DNA of 64,000 nt, taken from positions 30,821 to 94,820 of the forward strand of contig JALHLV010000016.1 in the NCBI GenBank assembly GCA_022844405.1, read 5' to 3'. Of this stretch, positions 34,617 to 44,805 are shown in pieces. Position numbers and translations under genes: made by a program. The notes under the pieces were generated by a model. That model made no database searches. It was not told the DNA's origin and saw nothing but the letters and a program-made list of their open reading frames with translations. Each line of letters begins with the position of its first letter. The stretch's first letter is position 1. This DNA comes from Sphingomonadales bacterium (GTDB taxonomy: Bacteria; Pseudomonadota; Alphaproteobacteria; SMXS01).

Positions 34617-35459
34617 TTAGCTCTGCCGCCGGCTGAGGAAAGCCAGGCGCTCGAACAGGTGCACGTCCTGCTCGTTCTTCAGCAGCGCGCCGTGCAGCGG
34701 CGGGATCAGCTTGTTGGGATCGCGCTCGCGCAGCATCTCCGGCGTCATGTCCTCGGCCATCAGCAGCTTCAGCCAATCGAGCAGCTCGGACGTGGACGGC
34801 TTCTTCTTCAGGCCGGGCACCTCGCGAATCTCGTAGAAGATGCGCAGCGCCTCGCTGACCAGCTTCTTCTGGATGTCCGGGAAGTGGACGTCGATGATTT
34901 CCTTCATCGTGTCCGGATCAGGGAACTGGATGTAGTGGAAGAAACAGCGGCGCAGGAACGCGTCCGGCAGTTCCTTCTCGTTGTTCGAGGTAATGATCAC
35001 GATCGGCCGGTTGATGGCGACGACGCGCTCCTGGGTCTCGTAGACGAAGAACTCCATGCGGTCGAGTTCGAGCAGCAGGTCGTTCGGGAACTCGATGTCG
35101 GCCTTGTCGATCTCGTCGATCAGCAGCACCGGGGATTCGTCGCCGGTGAAGGCGTCCCACAGCTTGCCCTTGATGATGTAGTTGGAGATGTCGTGTACCT
35201 TGGCGTCGCCGAGCTGGCTGTCGCGCAGGCGCGACACGGCGTCGTATTCATAAAGGCCCTGCTGCGCCTTGGTGGTCGACTTGATGTGCCACTGGATCAG
35301 CGGCTTGTTCAGCGCCTTCGCCACCTCGATGGCCAGCACGGTCTTGCCGGTGCCCGGCTCGCCCTTGATCAGCAGCGGACGCTGCAGGGTGATCGCCGCG
35401 TTCACCGCCACCTTCAGATCCTGGGTGGCGATGTAGCTGTCGGTGCCTTTGAATTTCAT
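34617..35459 (-). CDS. MoxR-family AAA+ ATPase
   Basis: 280-residue AAA+ ATPase. Walker A is GEPGTGKTVLA (near residue 37), Walker B LLIDEIDKAD, sensor 1 ITSNNEKELPDAFLRRCFFHY. This matches the MoxR/RavA group, which partners with VWA proteins in protein-complex maturation. It is the first gene of a two-gene operon with the CoxE-like protein. A 273-base gap separates it from the divergent dksA; no small gene can be supported in that gap, which presumably carries both promoters. Confidence 0.93.
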   Translation of the reverse strand: MKFKGTDSYIATQDLKVAVNAAITLQRPLLIKGEPGTGKTVLAIEVAKALNKPLIQWHIKSTTKAQQGLYEYDAVSRLRDSQLGDAKVHDISNYIIKGKLWDAFTGDESPVLLIDEIDKADIEFPNDLLLELDRMEFFVYETQERVVAINRPIVIITSNNEKELPDAFLRRCFFHYIQFPDPDTMKEIIDVHFPDIQKKLVSEALRIFYEIREVPGLKKKPSTSELLDWLKLLMAEDMTPEMLRERDPNKLIPPLHGALLKNEQDVHLFERLAFLSRRQS

Positions 35460-35732
35460 GGACTCGTTTCCGGATGAAAGCTGTTGTTGCCCCGCAAATT
35501 AGGCGTGCGTGCAGGGGGGATCAAGAAATAAGGACCGACGCGGCGAAGAAGGCCCGTGCCAGCGTGCAACCGGTGGGACCGCGCACCTTCCGATGCGGGG
35601 TTTGTCAAGGTGTCAAATCTGCATGCCTATCCCGAGCCGGTGCGTAAAAGCGGTTGCAGCGCTTTTTGACGTTGAGTATATGTCTGGCCGCTTACTGGGC
35701 CTCCATCAACGGCATGGGCGGGGTTAGACCAC

Positions 35733-36200
35733 GTGGACAAGGTTGTGGATCAAAAAGACTCTCCGGTCTCCGGTCACAAGGCCAACGGCATAAGACTCCC
35801 CGAGGGGTACGAGCCCTCAGCCGACGAAGAATTCATGAATCCCACCCAGCTGGCCTACTTCAAGAAGAAGCTGCTGGACTGGAAGGCGGAGATTCTCCGC
35901 GAGAGCCGCGAGACCCTGGACCAGCTCCAGGAAGGCGGCATCCAGGAACCCGACCTCGCCGACCGCGCCTCCACCGAGACCGACTGGTCGCTGGAGCTGC
36001 GCACCCGTGACCGCCAGCGCAAGCTGATTTCCAAGATCGACGCGGCGCTGCGGCGGATCGAGACCGGCGAATACGGCTATTGCGAAGTCACCGGCGAGCC
36101 CATCGGCCTGAAGCGGCTGGAGGCGCGTCCGGTCGCGACCATGACGCTCGAGGCGCAGGAAGCGCACGAGCGCAAGGAGCGCGTGCACCGAGACGACTGA
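35733..36200 (+). CDS. dksA: RNA polymerase-binding transcription factor DksA
   Basis: 155-residue DksA. The long coiled-coil hairpin spans about residues 35-110 (NPTQLAYFKKKLLDWKAEIL onwards), with the DxxDxA-like tip in EPDLADRASTETDWSLELR. In the C-terminal zinc-finger region only one Cys remains (YGYCEVTGEPIGLKRLEARP), a situation also known in other alphaproteobacterial DksA proteins. Start GTG 35733 has a poor Shine-Dalgarno; GTG 35745 is equally possible. It acts with ppGpp on rRNA and amino acid promoters. A strong terminator follows. Confidence 0.93.
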   Translation: MDKVVDQKDSPVSGHKANGIRLPEGYEPSADEEFMNPTQLAYFKKKLLDWKAEILRESRETLDQLQEGGIQEPDLADRASTETDWSLELRTRDRQRKLISKIDAALRRIETGEYGYCEVTGEPIGLKRLEARPVATMTLEAQEAHERKERVHRDD

Positions 36201-36224
36201 CGCCTTGGGGAGAGGTAAGGTCAG

Positions 36225-36256
36225 AAGGGCCGGTCTCAGGACCGGCCTTTTCTTTT
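36225..36256 (+). terminator. Rho-independent terminator of dksA
   Basis: Stem GGCCGGTC / GACCGGCC with TCAG loop, extended by A-T and G-U pairs, followed by a TTTTCTTTT run. Confidence 0.92.
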
Positions 36257-36347
36257 GTGCCGTGCGTATGCACCCGCCAGGCGCGTTCCCGGACATAATG
36301 CGAACATCGCGGAAATACGTCAGCAAAAACCGATATTTAGAAAATGC

Positions 36348-36376
36348 TTGCGCGATGAGAACAAAACAGGTACATA
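36348..36376 (+). promoter_or_regulatory. recA promoter with LexA-type operator
   Basis: A -35-like TTGCGC (36348-36353) and a -10-like TACATA (36371-36376) are separated by 17 bases. Between and overlapping them, GAAC-AAAACAG-GTAC (36359-36373) matches the alphaproteobacterial SOS box GAAC-N7-GAAC at all but one position. LexA bound here would block RNA polymerase. Confidence 0.7.
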
Positions 36377-36426
36377 TCGCTCGTTGAATCGATCATAGGC
36401 GTGTGGAATAACAGAGGGATCAAGCC

Positions 36427-37512
<1,086 letters not shown>

Positions 37513-37536
37513 CGCCACACCGGCCTATCTGACCTT

Positions 37537-37572
37537 TGACCGGCGCGGCCTTCGTGCCGGTCATTCCATTTC
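37537..37572 (+). terminator. Terminator-like hairpin after recA
   Basis: Inverted repeat TGACCGGC / GCCGGTCA (37537-37544 and 37556-37563) with an 11-base loop, followed by a weak T-rich tail (TTCCATTTC). Confidence 0.6.
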
Positions 37573-37677
37573 TGGCGCATGGGAGTGGTCTCGCGGGTGC
37601 GCTGGACAGGGTTAAGCCCAGACGCTAAAAGCGAAACGCCCGGCACTTGCCGGTTTGGGTAAGGGGACAGGACGGAC

Positions 37678-40338
37678 GTGAAGAGCGCCAACGAGATCAG
37701 GCGAGCGTTTCTGGATTTCTTCGTGCGCAACGGCCACACCGCCGTGGCGTCGGCGCCGCTCGTGCCGCACAACGATCCCACCCTGATGTTCACCAATGCC
37801 GGCATGGTGCCGTTCAAGAACGTGTTCACCGGCAACGAGACGCGCGACTATGTCCGCGCGGCGTCCAGCCAGAAATGTGTCCGCGCCGGCGGCAAGCACA
37901 ACGACCTCGATAATGTGGGCTACACGGCGCGCCACCACACCTTCTTCGAGATGCTCGGCAACTTCTCGTTCGGCGATTACTTCAAGCCCGAGGCCATCGA
38001 GTTCGCCTGGACCCTGCTGACGAAGGACTTCGCCATCGATCCGAAGCGGCTGGTCGTCACCGTCTATCATGAGGACGAGGAAGCCGCCGGCTTGTGGCGC
38101 AGGATCGCCGGCCTGTCCGACGACCGAATCATCCGCATCGCCACGTCGGACAATTTCTGGTCCATGGGCGACACCGGTCCCTGCGGCCCGTGCTCGGAAA
38201 TCTTCTACGACCATGGTGCCCACATCTTCGGCGGCCCGCCGGGTTCGCCCGACGAGAACGGCGATCGCTTCGTCGAGATCTGGAACCTGGTGTTCATGCA
38301 GTTCGAGCAGGTGACGCCCACCGAGCGTATCAGCCTGCCCAAGCCCAGCATCGACACCGGCGCCGGCCTGGAGCGGGTCACCGCCGTCCTCCAGGGGGTG
38401 CACGACAACTACGACACCGACTTGCTGCGGGTGCTGATCGAGGCATCGGCGGAGGCCACCGGCACCGATCCCGACGGCGCCCAGAAAGTCTCGCACCGGG
38501 TCATCGCCGATCATCTGCGCGCCTGCTCGTTCCTGGTCGCCGACGGCGTGCTGCCGTCCAACGAGGGGCGCGGCTACGTACTGCGCCGGATCATGCGCCG
38601 GGCCATGCGCCATGCCCACTTGCTGGGCGCGCAGGACCCGCTGATGTACCGGCTGGTGCCGGCGCTGGTCACCGAGATGGGCCAGGCCTATCCGGAGCTG
38701 AACCGGGCCCAGCCGCTGATCACCGAAACCTTCCGGCTGGAGGAAACCCGCTTCCGCGTCACCCTGGAACGCGGTTTGCGCCTGCTTGACGAGGAACTGC
38801 AGAAGCTGCCCTCCGGCGCGCGGCTGCCGGGCGAGGTGGCGTTCAAGCTCTATGACACCTACGGCTTCCCGCTCGACCTGACCGAGGATGCGCTGCGTGC
38901 CCAGAACCTGTCGGTCGAGCACGAGGGGTTCGTCGCCGCCATGGCCCACCAGCGCGCCGAGGCACGCAAGGCCTGGGCCGGCTCAGGCGAGACCGCCACC
39001 GAATCGCTGTGGTTCGAGATCCGCGAGGAACACGGCGCCACCGAATTCCTCGGCTACGACGCCACCGACGCCGAAGGCAAGATCGTCGCCATCGTCCGCG
39101 ACGGCAAGCCGGTCGAGGTGGCCGAGCCCGGCCAGGAAGTCTCCATCGTCGCCAACCAGACGCCGTTCTACGGCGAGTCCGGCGGCCAGATGGGCGACAC
39201 CGGCTCGCTCGCCGCCGAGACCGGCACGGTCGAGGTCATCGACACACGCAAGATGCTGGGCGCCCTCCACGTGCATGTGGGCACCGTCCATGCCGGCCCG
39301 GTGAGGGTCGGTGACGTGGTTCAGATGCACGTCGACGCCGACCGGCGCGACAGGCTGCGCGCCAACCATTCGGCCACCCATCTGGCCCATGAGGCGCTGC
39401 GGCAGGTGCTGGGTCCGCACGTCACCCAGAAGGGCTCGCTGGTCGCGCCCGAGCGGCTGCGCTTCGACATCTCGCACCAGGCGCCGCTGACGCCTGAGCA
39501 AATCGCACTGGTCGAGGACAAGGTCAACCGGCAGGTCCGCCGCAACGTCGAGGTCACCACGAGGCTCATGACGCCCGACGACGCGGTGAAGGCCGGGGCG
39601 CTCGCCCTGTTCGGCGAGAAGTACGGCGACGAGGTCCGGGTCGTCGGCATGGGCCTCGGCGACGAGCCGTCGCGTCCGAACTACTCGGTCGAGCTTTGCG
39701 GCGGCACCCATGTGCGCCGCACCGGCGACATCGGCCTGTTCAAGATCGTCGGCCAGGGCGCGGTCTCGGCCGGCGTCCGCCGCATCGAGGCAATGACCGG
39801 CGCCGGCGCCGTCATCCACGTCAACGAGCAGGAGCGCCTGCTGGGCCTGGCCGCCGCGGCGGTGAAGGCGTCGCCGGCCGAACTGCCCGAGCGCATCGCA
39901 GCGCTGATGGCGGAGCGCCGCAGGCTGGAGAAGGAGCTGTCCGACGCCAAGAAGGCGCTTGCCATGGGCGGCGGCACCGCCCGCGGGGCTGAAGATGGCA
40001 TCCGTGCGGTCGGCGCGGTCAGGATGATCGCCCGCACGCTCGATGGCGTCTCCGCCAGGGATCTGCGCGGCCTGATCGACGAGGCGAAGAAATCCCTAGG
40101 TTCGGGAATCGCGGCGTTCGTCGCCGTGGCCGACGGCAAGGCGTCGGTGGCCGTTGGCGTCACCGACGATCTCACCGGTCGCATCAACGCGGTCGACCTG
40201 GTCCGCGCCGGCGCCGAGGCACTGGGCGGCAAGGGCGGCGGCGGACGGCCCGACATGGCCCAGGCTGGCGGCCCCGATGTGGACAAGGCGCAAGAAGCGC
40301 TCGCCGCCATCGAGGCGGCCGTGGCGGCGGCGGCCTGA
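37678..40338 (+). CDS. alaS: Alanine--tRNA ligase
   Basis: 886-residue class II synthetase, full length. The catalytic core (1 to about 240) includes the [19 protein letters not shown] and GAGLERV motifs; the tRNA-recognition part follows; the editing domain contains HSATHL and the zinc-type CGGTHV motif (about 675); the C-Ala oligomerisation domain runs to the end. GTG 37678 follows AGGAC at five bases. Position behind recA and before icd is a commonly seen alphaproteobacterial order. The next gene begins four bases after its stop. Confidence 0.98.
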   Translation: MKSANEIRRAFLDFFVRNGHTAVASAPLVPHNDPTLMFTNAGMVPFKNVFTGNETRDYVRAASSQKCVRAGGKHNDLDNVGYTARHHTFFEMLGNFSFGDYFKPEAIEFAWTLLTKDFAIDPKRLVVTVYHEDEEAAGLWRRIAGLSDDRIIRIATSDNFWSMGDTGPCGPCSEIFYDHGAHIFGGPPGSPDENGDRFVEIWNLVFMQFEQVTPTERISLPKPSIDTGAGLERVTAVLQGVHDNYDTDLLRVLIEASAEATGTDPDGAQKVSHRVIADHLRACSFLVADGVLPSNEGRGYVLRRIMRRAMRHAHLLGAQDPLMYRLVPALVTEMGQAYPELNRAQPLITETFRLEETRFRVTLERGLRLLDEELQKLPSGARLPGEVAFKLYDTYGFPLDLTEDALRAQNLSVEHEGFVAAMAHQRAEARKAWAGSGETATESLWFEIREEHGATEFLGYDATDAEGKIVAIVRDGKPVEVAEPGQEVSIVANQTPFYGESGGQMGDTGSLAAETGTVEVIDTRKMLGALHVHVGTVHAGPVRVGDVVQMHVDADRRDRLRANHSATHLAHEALRQVLGPHVTQKGSLVAPERLRFDISHQAPLTPEQIALVEDKVNRQVRRNVEVTTRLMTPDDAVKAGALALFGEKYGDEVRVVGMGLGDEPSRPNYSVELCGGTHVRRTGDIGLFKIVGQGAVSAGVRRIEAMTGAGAVIHVNEQERLLGLAAAAVKASPAELPERIAALMAERRRLEKELSDAKKALAMGGGTARGAEDGIRAVGAVRMIARTLDGVSARDLRGLIDEAKKSLGSGIAAFVAVADGKASVAVGVTDDLTGRINAVDLVRAGAEALGGKGGGGRPDMAQAGGPDVDKAQEALAAIEAAVAAAA

Positions 40339-40342
40339 CCGA

Positions 40343-41587
40343 ATGAACCGGTCGCCGGAAACCAGGAAGTTCCGGCGCCGGCTGTTCGAGATTCTCGAGA
40401 TCAGCGCCATCGACGACGACGTATCGACGGCGTGCGACTACTTCATCGTCGGGATGATTCTGCTCAACGTCGCGGCGGTGGTGTTCGAGACGTCGCCCCA
40501 GGTCTATGCCGGGAACGAGGCGCTGTTCAGCGCCTTCGATCTGTTCTCCATCGTGGTGTTCACCATCGAATACGCCGCGCGGGTCTGGATCGCCGACATG
40601 CACCTCCACTACGCGCGCAACAAACCGTGGCGGGCGCGCCTGCGCTACATCGTGTCACCCTACGGTCTGATCGACCTGCTGGCGATCCTGCCGTTCTATC
40701 TGGGCCTCTACCTGGACCTGCGCATCCTGCGGGTGTTCCGGCTGGTGCGGCTGTTCAAGCTGTTCCGCTATTCGCCCGCGCTCGCCACCCTGGGCCGCGT
40801 GTTCTATGCCGAACGGCGCGCGCTGCTGGCGGCGGCGGTCATCATGCTGGGGCTCATGGTGTTCTCGGCGACCATCATCTACTATCTGGAACACGAGGCG
40901 CAGCCCGGTGTGTTCGCCAGCATCCCCCATTCCATGTGGTGGGCCGTGGCAACGCTCACCACGGTGGGTTATGGCGACATGGCGCCGATCACCACGCCCG
41001 GGCGCGCCTTCGGCGGTTTCGTCATGGTCTGTGGACTCGGCATGTTCGCGCTGCCGGTCGGCATCCTCGCCTCCGGTTTCGCCGCCGAGATCCGGCAGCG
41101 CGAGTTCATCGTCAACAAGGACGTGCTCGGCCAGGTGCCGGTCTTTGCCGACCTGGGGCCGCTGCCGCTGGCGCGGATCGCGGCGCTGCTCAAGGCGCGC
41201 ATCTTCTCGCCCCGGGACGTCATTGCCCGGCAGGGCGACGAGGCCGACGGCATGTTCATCATCCTGTCGGGCGAGGTCGAGATCGCCACCGGCCGGCAGC
41301 GACTCAACATGGGATCGGGCGAGTTCTTCGGCGAGCTGGGCCTGTTGTCCGACCGGCAGCGGAACTTCACCGCGACGGCCCGGTCGCGGTGCCAGCTGAT
41401 GATGCTCCGGAAGTCCGACTTCCTGCACCTGATCACGGAAAGCCCGGACATCGGCCGCGCCATCCTCCGGATGGCTTCCGACCGGCTGGGCGCCGTGGGC
41501 GCCGACGGCGAGTCGCTGCTGGACGAGCGCGAGATCGCCCGCGCCCGCCGCGCCATCGAACGCGCCATGCACCAGCTCGGCCGTTGA
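40343..41587 (+). CDS. Voltage-sensor-type K+ channel with cyclic nucleotide-binding domain
   Basis: 414-residue inner-membrane channel. Six transmembrane segments are readable; S4 is arginine-patterned (LRILRVFRLVRLFKLFR, about 126-142), the selectivity filter TVGYGD is near residue 207, and a cytoplasmic cNMP-binding domain spans about 280-385 (GDEADGMFIILSGEVEIATG then GEFFGELGLLSDRQRNFTATA). The phosphate-binding cassette is recognisable. Resembles MlotiK1 of Mesorhizobium. It begins four bases after alaS, so co-transcription is likely, perhaps without functional link. K+ selectivity and cAMP gating are inferred from motifs. Confidence 0.92.
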   Translation: MNRSPETRKFRRRLFEILEISAIDDDVSTACDYFIVGMILLNVAAVVFETSPQVYAGNEALFSAFDLFSIVVFTIEYAARVWIADMHLHYARNKPWRARLRYIVSPYGLIDLLAILPFYLGLYLDLRILRVFRLVRLFKLFRYSPALATLGRVFYAERRALLAAAVIMLGLMVFSATIIYYLEHEAQPGVFASIPHSMWWAVATLTTVGYGDMAPITTPGRAFGGFVMVCGLGMFALPVGILASGFAAEIRQREFIVNKDVLGQVPVFADLGPLPLARIAALLKARIFSPRDVIARQGDEADGMFIILSGEVEIATGRQRLNMGSGEFFGELGLLSDRQRNFTATARSRCQLMMLRKSDFLHLITESPDIGRAILRMASDRLGAVGADGESLLDEREIARARRAIERAMHQLGR

Positions 41588-41606
41588 TCTTCCTTCCCGA
41601 ACACGG

Positions 41607-41636
41607 AAAAGGGCGGCCCGGTCGCCCGCGCCGCCC
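41607..41636 (-). terminator. Terminator of icd (minus strand)
   Basis: Stem GGGCGGC / GCCGCCC (41611-41617 and 41630-41636); on the minus strand it is followed by TTTT, as expected for the end of the icd transcript that reads leftward. Confidence 0.7.
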
Positions 41637-41658
41637 GGCTGAATTTCCGGCCTGAAGC

Positions 41659-42873
41659 TTACGCCAGTGCCTTCTGCAGGTCCTGGTCCAGCTTGGCGAG
41701 GAAGTCTTCGGTGGTCAGCCATGCCTGGTCGGGGCTGACCAGGATCGCCAGGTCCTTGGTCATGTGGCCGGCCTGGATCGCATCGACACACACCTTCTCC
41801 AGCGTCTCCGCGAAACGCACCACGTCGGGTGTGTCGTCGAGCTTGCCGCGGTGGGCGAGCCCGCGGGTCCAGGCGAAGATCGACGCGACCGGGTTGGTCG
41901 ATGTCTTTTCGCCGCGCTGGTGCTGGCGGTAGTGGCGGGTGACCGTGCCGTGCGCGGCTTCGGCCTCGCAGGTCTTGCCGTCCGGCGTCAGCAGCACCGA
42001 GCTCATCATGCCGAGCGAGCCGAAGCCCTGCGCCACGGTGTCGGACTGCACGTCGCCGTCATAGTTCTTGCAGGCCCAGACGAACGCACCGTCCCACTTC
42101 AGCGCCGAAGCGACCATGTCGTCGATCAGGCGGTGCTCGTAGGCGATGCCGGCGTCCTTGAACCGGGTGGCGAATTCCTCGTCGAAAACGCCCTGGAACA
42201 GGTCCTTGAAACGGCCGTCATAGGCCTTGAGGATGGTGTTTTTGGTCGACAGGTACACCGGCCACTTGCGGTCCAGGCCATAGTTCAGGCAGGCGCGGGC
42301 GAAGTCCCTGATGCTGTCGTCGAGGTTGTACATGCCCATGGCCACGCCGGAACTGGGGAACTGGAACACCTCGTATTCGATCGGCGCGCCGCCGCCGTCG
42401 GGCTGGAACTTCATGGTCAGCTTGCCGGGGCCGGGCACCTTGAAGTCGGTGGCACGGTACTGGTCGCCGAAGGCATGGCGGCCGATGACGATCGGCTTGG
42501 TCCAGCCCGGCACCAGGCGCGGGATGTTGGTGCAGACGATCGGCTCGCGGAACACGGTGCCGCCCAGGATGTTGCGGATGGTGCCGTTGGGCGACTTCCA
42601 CATCTTCTTCAGCTTGAATTCTTCGACGCGCGCCTCGTCTGGGGTGATGGTCGCGCACTTCACGCCCACGCCGTACCGCTTGATGGCGTTGGCGGCGTCG
42701 ATCGTCACCTGGTCATCGGTTGCGTCGCGGTGCTCCATCCCCAGATCGAAATATTTCAGATCGATGTCCAGGTAGGGAAGGATCAGACGCTCCTTGATGA
42801 AGCTCCAGATGATCCGCGTCATTTCGTCGCCGTCCAGGTCGACCACGGGGTTCTTGACTTTGATCTTCGCCAT
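41659..42873 (-). CDS. icd: NADP-dependent isocitrate dehydrogenase
   Basis: 404-residue type II (eukaryote-like) NADP-IDH. Key motifs: [17 protein letters not shown] at the N-terminus, the substrate-binding [19 protein letters not shown], metal ligands in NYDGDVQSD, and the NADP-binding [12 protein letters not shown]. It converts isocitrate to 2-oxoglutarate in the TCA cycle. Start ATG 42873 (MAKIKVKNP) is preceded by GAGAGGAACAAG; the frame extends to 42933 but the extension is not conserved-looking. Transcribed toward the channel gene, with a terminator hairpin between them. Confidence 0.97.
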   Translation of the reverse strand: MAKIKVKNPVVDLDGDEMTRIIWSFIKERLILPYLDIDLKYFDLGMEHRDATDDQVTIDAANAIKRYGVGVKCATITPDEARVEEFKLKKMWKSPNGTIRNILGGTVFREPIVCTNIPRLVPGWTKPIVIGRHAFGDQYRATDFKVPGPGKLTMKFQPDGGGAPIEYEVFQFPSSGVAMGMYNLDDSIRDFARACLNYGLDRKWPVYLSTKNTILKAYDGRFKDLFQGVFDEEFATRFKDAGIAYEHRLIDDMVASALKWDGAFVWACKNYDGDVQSDTVAQGFGSLGMMSSVLLTPDGKTCEAEAAHGTVTRHYRQHQRGEKTSTNPVASIFAWTRGLAHRGKLDDTPDVVRFAETLEKVCVDAIQAGHMTKDLAILVSPDQAWLTTEDFLAKLDQDLQKALA

Positions 42874-43002
42874 TTTTCTTGTTCCTCTCCGAGCGCGCGT
42901 GAACGGGACGCAAAAGCCGCGGCACCATAGCACTGGCGTACCGCCTGGAAAAGCGCGGTACCGGCCTATTTCAGGATGGCTGGAATGCGGCGCCGCGCCC
43001 GG

Positions 43003-43587
43003 TCAGGTCCAGTCGGCGAAGCCGGGAAATCTGGGCGGCCTCGCCGCGTCCAGCGCCGGCAGCAGCAGGTCGACCCGGTCGACGATCTCGTACAGCTCCA
43101 GGTCCGATGGCGCGCAGAACCCGGCCTCGACCCGGTCGCGCATCAGCGCCTCGAAATGGTCCCATGCGCCGCCGACGTTGAGCAGCACGATCGGCTTGTC
43201 GTGGATGCCGATCTGGCGCCAGCTCAGGATCTCCACCGTCTCCTCCAGGGTGCCGATGCCGCCCGGCAGGGCGACGAAGGCGTCCGACAACTCGAACATC
43301 ATCCGCTTGCGGTCGTGCATGCTGTCGACGATGTGCAACTCGGTCAGCCCCTCCTTCAGCAGTTCCTTGCGCGCCAGGTGCCGGGGCATGACGCCGGTGA
43401 CCCTGCCGCCCGCGTCCAGTGCCGCCTGCGCCACCACGTCCATCAGGCCGACGCCGCCCGCGCCATAGACCAGGGCGATGCCATTCTCCGCTAGCGTGCG
43501 TCCCAGGTCGGCGGCGGCCTCGGCCAGTGCCGGGTCCGAGCCGCGGCGCGATCCGCAGAACACGCAGATGGATTGGGGGCGGGACAT
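43003..43587 (-). CDS. LOG family protein (TIGR00730)
   Basis: 194-residue lysine decarboxylase-like/LOG protein. The active-site motif PGGIGTLEE is present with the upstream GAGGVGLMDVVA and MHDRKRMM patterns. Characterised members release the base from cytokinin or adenosine 5'-monophosphate (phosphoribohydrolase); older annotations call them lysine decarboxylases. It stands alone between icd and a divergent membrane-anchored protein. Start ATG 43587 (MSRPQSICVFCGS). Confidence 0.9.
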   Translation of the reverse strand: MSRPQSICVFCGSRRGSDPALAEAAADLGRTLAENGIALVYGAGGVGLMDVVAQAALDAGGRVTGVMPRHLARKELLKEGLTELHIVDSMHDRKRMMFELSDAFVALPGGIGTLEETVEILSWRQIGIHDKPIVLLNVGGAWDHFEALMRDRVEAGFCAPSDLELYEIVDRVDLLLPALDAARPPRFPGFADWT

Positions 43588-43765
43588 GGGCGTTCCTGGA
43601 AGCCGCGTGGTGCGATAGGTTCCTTATAGGAGGATTCCGTTGCGGCGCACCAGCGGCTGCCGCATAAGGTGCGTCAAACCTGATCCGGCCCCGACGGCGC
43701 CCCAACTCAACACTGGGCGCCGATCCGCGCCGGTCTCCGACGCGTCTCGTTCCGGAAGCAGTCCC

Positions 43766-44740
43766 GTGCGCAACCGTGCCATCCTCGTCCTGATCGCCCT
43801 GGTCCTCGCCGGTGGCACCGGCTTTGCCCTGCTGGGCTCGAAGCAGCCCGCCACGCCGGCGACGGCGAACGGCGAGGCCAAACCGGCGCCGGTGGAGTTC
43901 GAGCTGATCCGGCTCAGCCGGGAAGGCATGGGCGTGATCGCCGGCAGCGCTCCGCCAAACGGCTTCGTCGACGTCATGTCCGAAGGGCGTTCCATCGGCA
44001 AGTCCCGTGCCTCCGGCGCCGGCGCGTGGGAGATCGTGCTCGGAACGGCGCTGGAGCCAGGCACCCACATCCTCAGCCTGATCACCACGGATGGTGCCGG
44101 CCGGGAAACCCGGTCGGCCGGCGTTGCCGTCGTCGCGGTGCCGCCGCCGCCAGGTAGGGGGCCGGAGCTCAAGACCGCCAAGGGCGGCAAGAAGCCTCAA
44201 ACGGAGGATGGCGTGCTGGCGGTAATGCTGCCACGCCAGGGCGAGGCGCCGGGCCGTGTCCTGCAGCGCCCCGGCCAACTCAGGCCGACCCTCGCGCTGG
44301 GCATCGACGTGGCCGATTTCGACGGCGCCGGCCGGACCGTGCTGGCCGGCCGGGCCGGCGCCGGCAACGATGTCAACGTCTACCTCGACGGCCGCCCGGC
44401 CGGTACGGTCAAGGCGGGCGACGACGGCGTCTGGAGCTTGACTCTACCGGCGGTCAACGCCGCACGGCACAGCATCCGGCTCGAGGAGATCGGACCCGGA
44501 AATGCCGTGGTGCTCGACGTCGACCAGGCGTTCAACCCGGCGATCACCATGGCCGTGGATGCGGGCCGCGCGGCCGCGGCGGTGATGCCGGACCCGGCGG
44601 TGTGGCACGTGGTGCGGCGCCGGGCGGGCGGCGTGATGCGCTACAGCCAGGTATTCCGGACCGATCAGGGTGTCGCCGCACCCGACGACGGCGACGCCAT
44701 CAAGGTGCCCGGCATTCTCAAGCCCGGCACCGACTTCTAA
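43766..44740 (+). CDS. Membrane-anchored periplasmic protein with Ig-like and degenerate LysM parts
   Basis: 324-residue protein from GTG 43766 with GGAAG at seven bases. An N-terminal signal anchor (RAILVLIALVLAGGTGFALLG) is followed by two beta-rich Ig-like units (about 45-125 and 185-270, patterns NGFVDVMSEGRSIGKSRA and NDVNVYLDGRPAGTVKAG). The last 40 residues (WHVVRRRAGGVMRYSQVF ... PGILKPG) look like a decayed LysM domain. An alternative TTG start at 43640 has a perfect AGGAGG six bases upstream but adds 42 residues of non-conserved appearance. Peptidoglycan association is suggested by family resemblance. A strong hairpin follows. Confidence 0.65.
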   Translation: MRNRAILVLIALVLAGGTGFALLGSKQPATPATANGEAKPAPVEFELIRLSREGMGVIAGSAPPNGFVDVMSEGRSIGKSRASGAGAWEIVLGTALEPGTHILSLITTDGAGRETRSAGVAVVAVPPPPGRGPELKTAKGGKKPQTEDGVLAVMLPRQGEAPGRVLQRPGQLRPTLALGIDVADFDGAGRTVLAGRAGAGNDVNVYLDGRPAGTVKAGDDGVWSLTLPAVNAARHSIRLEEIGPGNAVVLDVDQAFNPAITMAVDAGRAAAAVMPDPAVWHVVRRRAGGVMRYSQVFRTDQGVAAPDDGDAIKVPGILKPGTDF

Positions 44741-44754
44741 CCCCTCACATGCAA

Positions 44755-44780
44755 CGAGGCCCCGGTGAACCGGGGCCTCG
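44755..44780. terminator. Strong hairpin between convergent genes
   Basis: Perfect 11-bp stem CGAGGCCCCGG / CCGGGGCCTCG with a TGAA loop; lies between the stop at 44740 and the convergent stop at 44806, so it may serve both strands. Little T-tract on either side. Confidence 0.75.
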
Positions 44781-44805
44781 TCCGTTCGTGTTCGCTGCTT
44801 GGACC

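Noticed and set aside
35460..35732. Small frame of 72 codons between moxR and dksA.
   Set aside because: Poor ribosome-binding site, unusual composition and no conserved features; the region is better read as divergent promoters.
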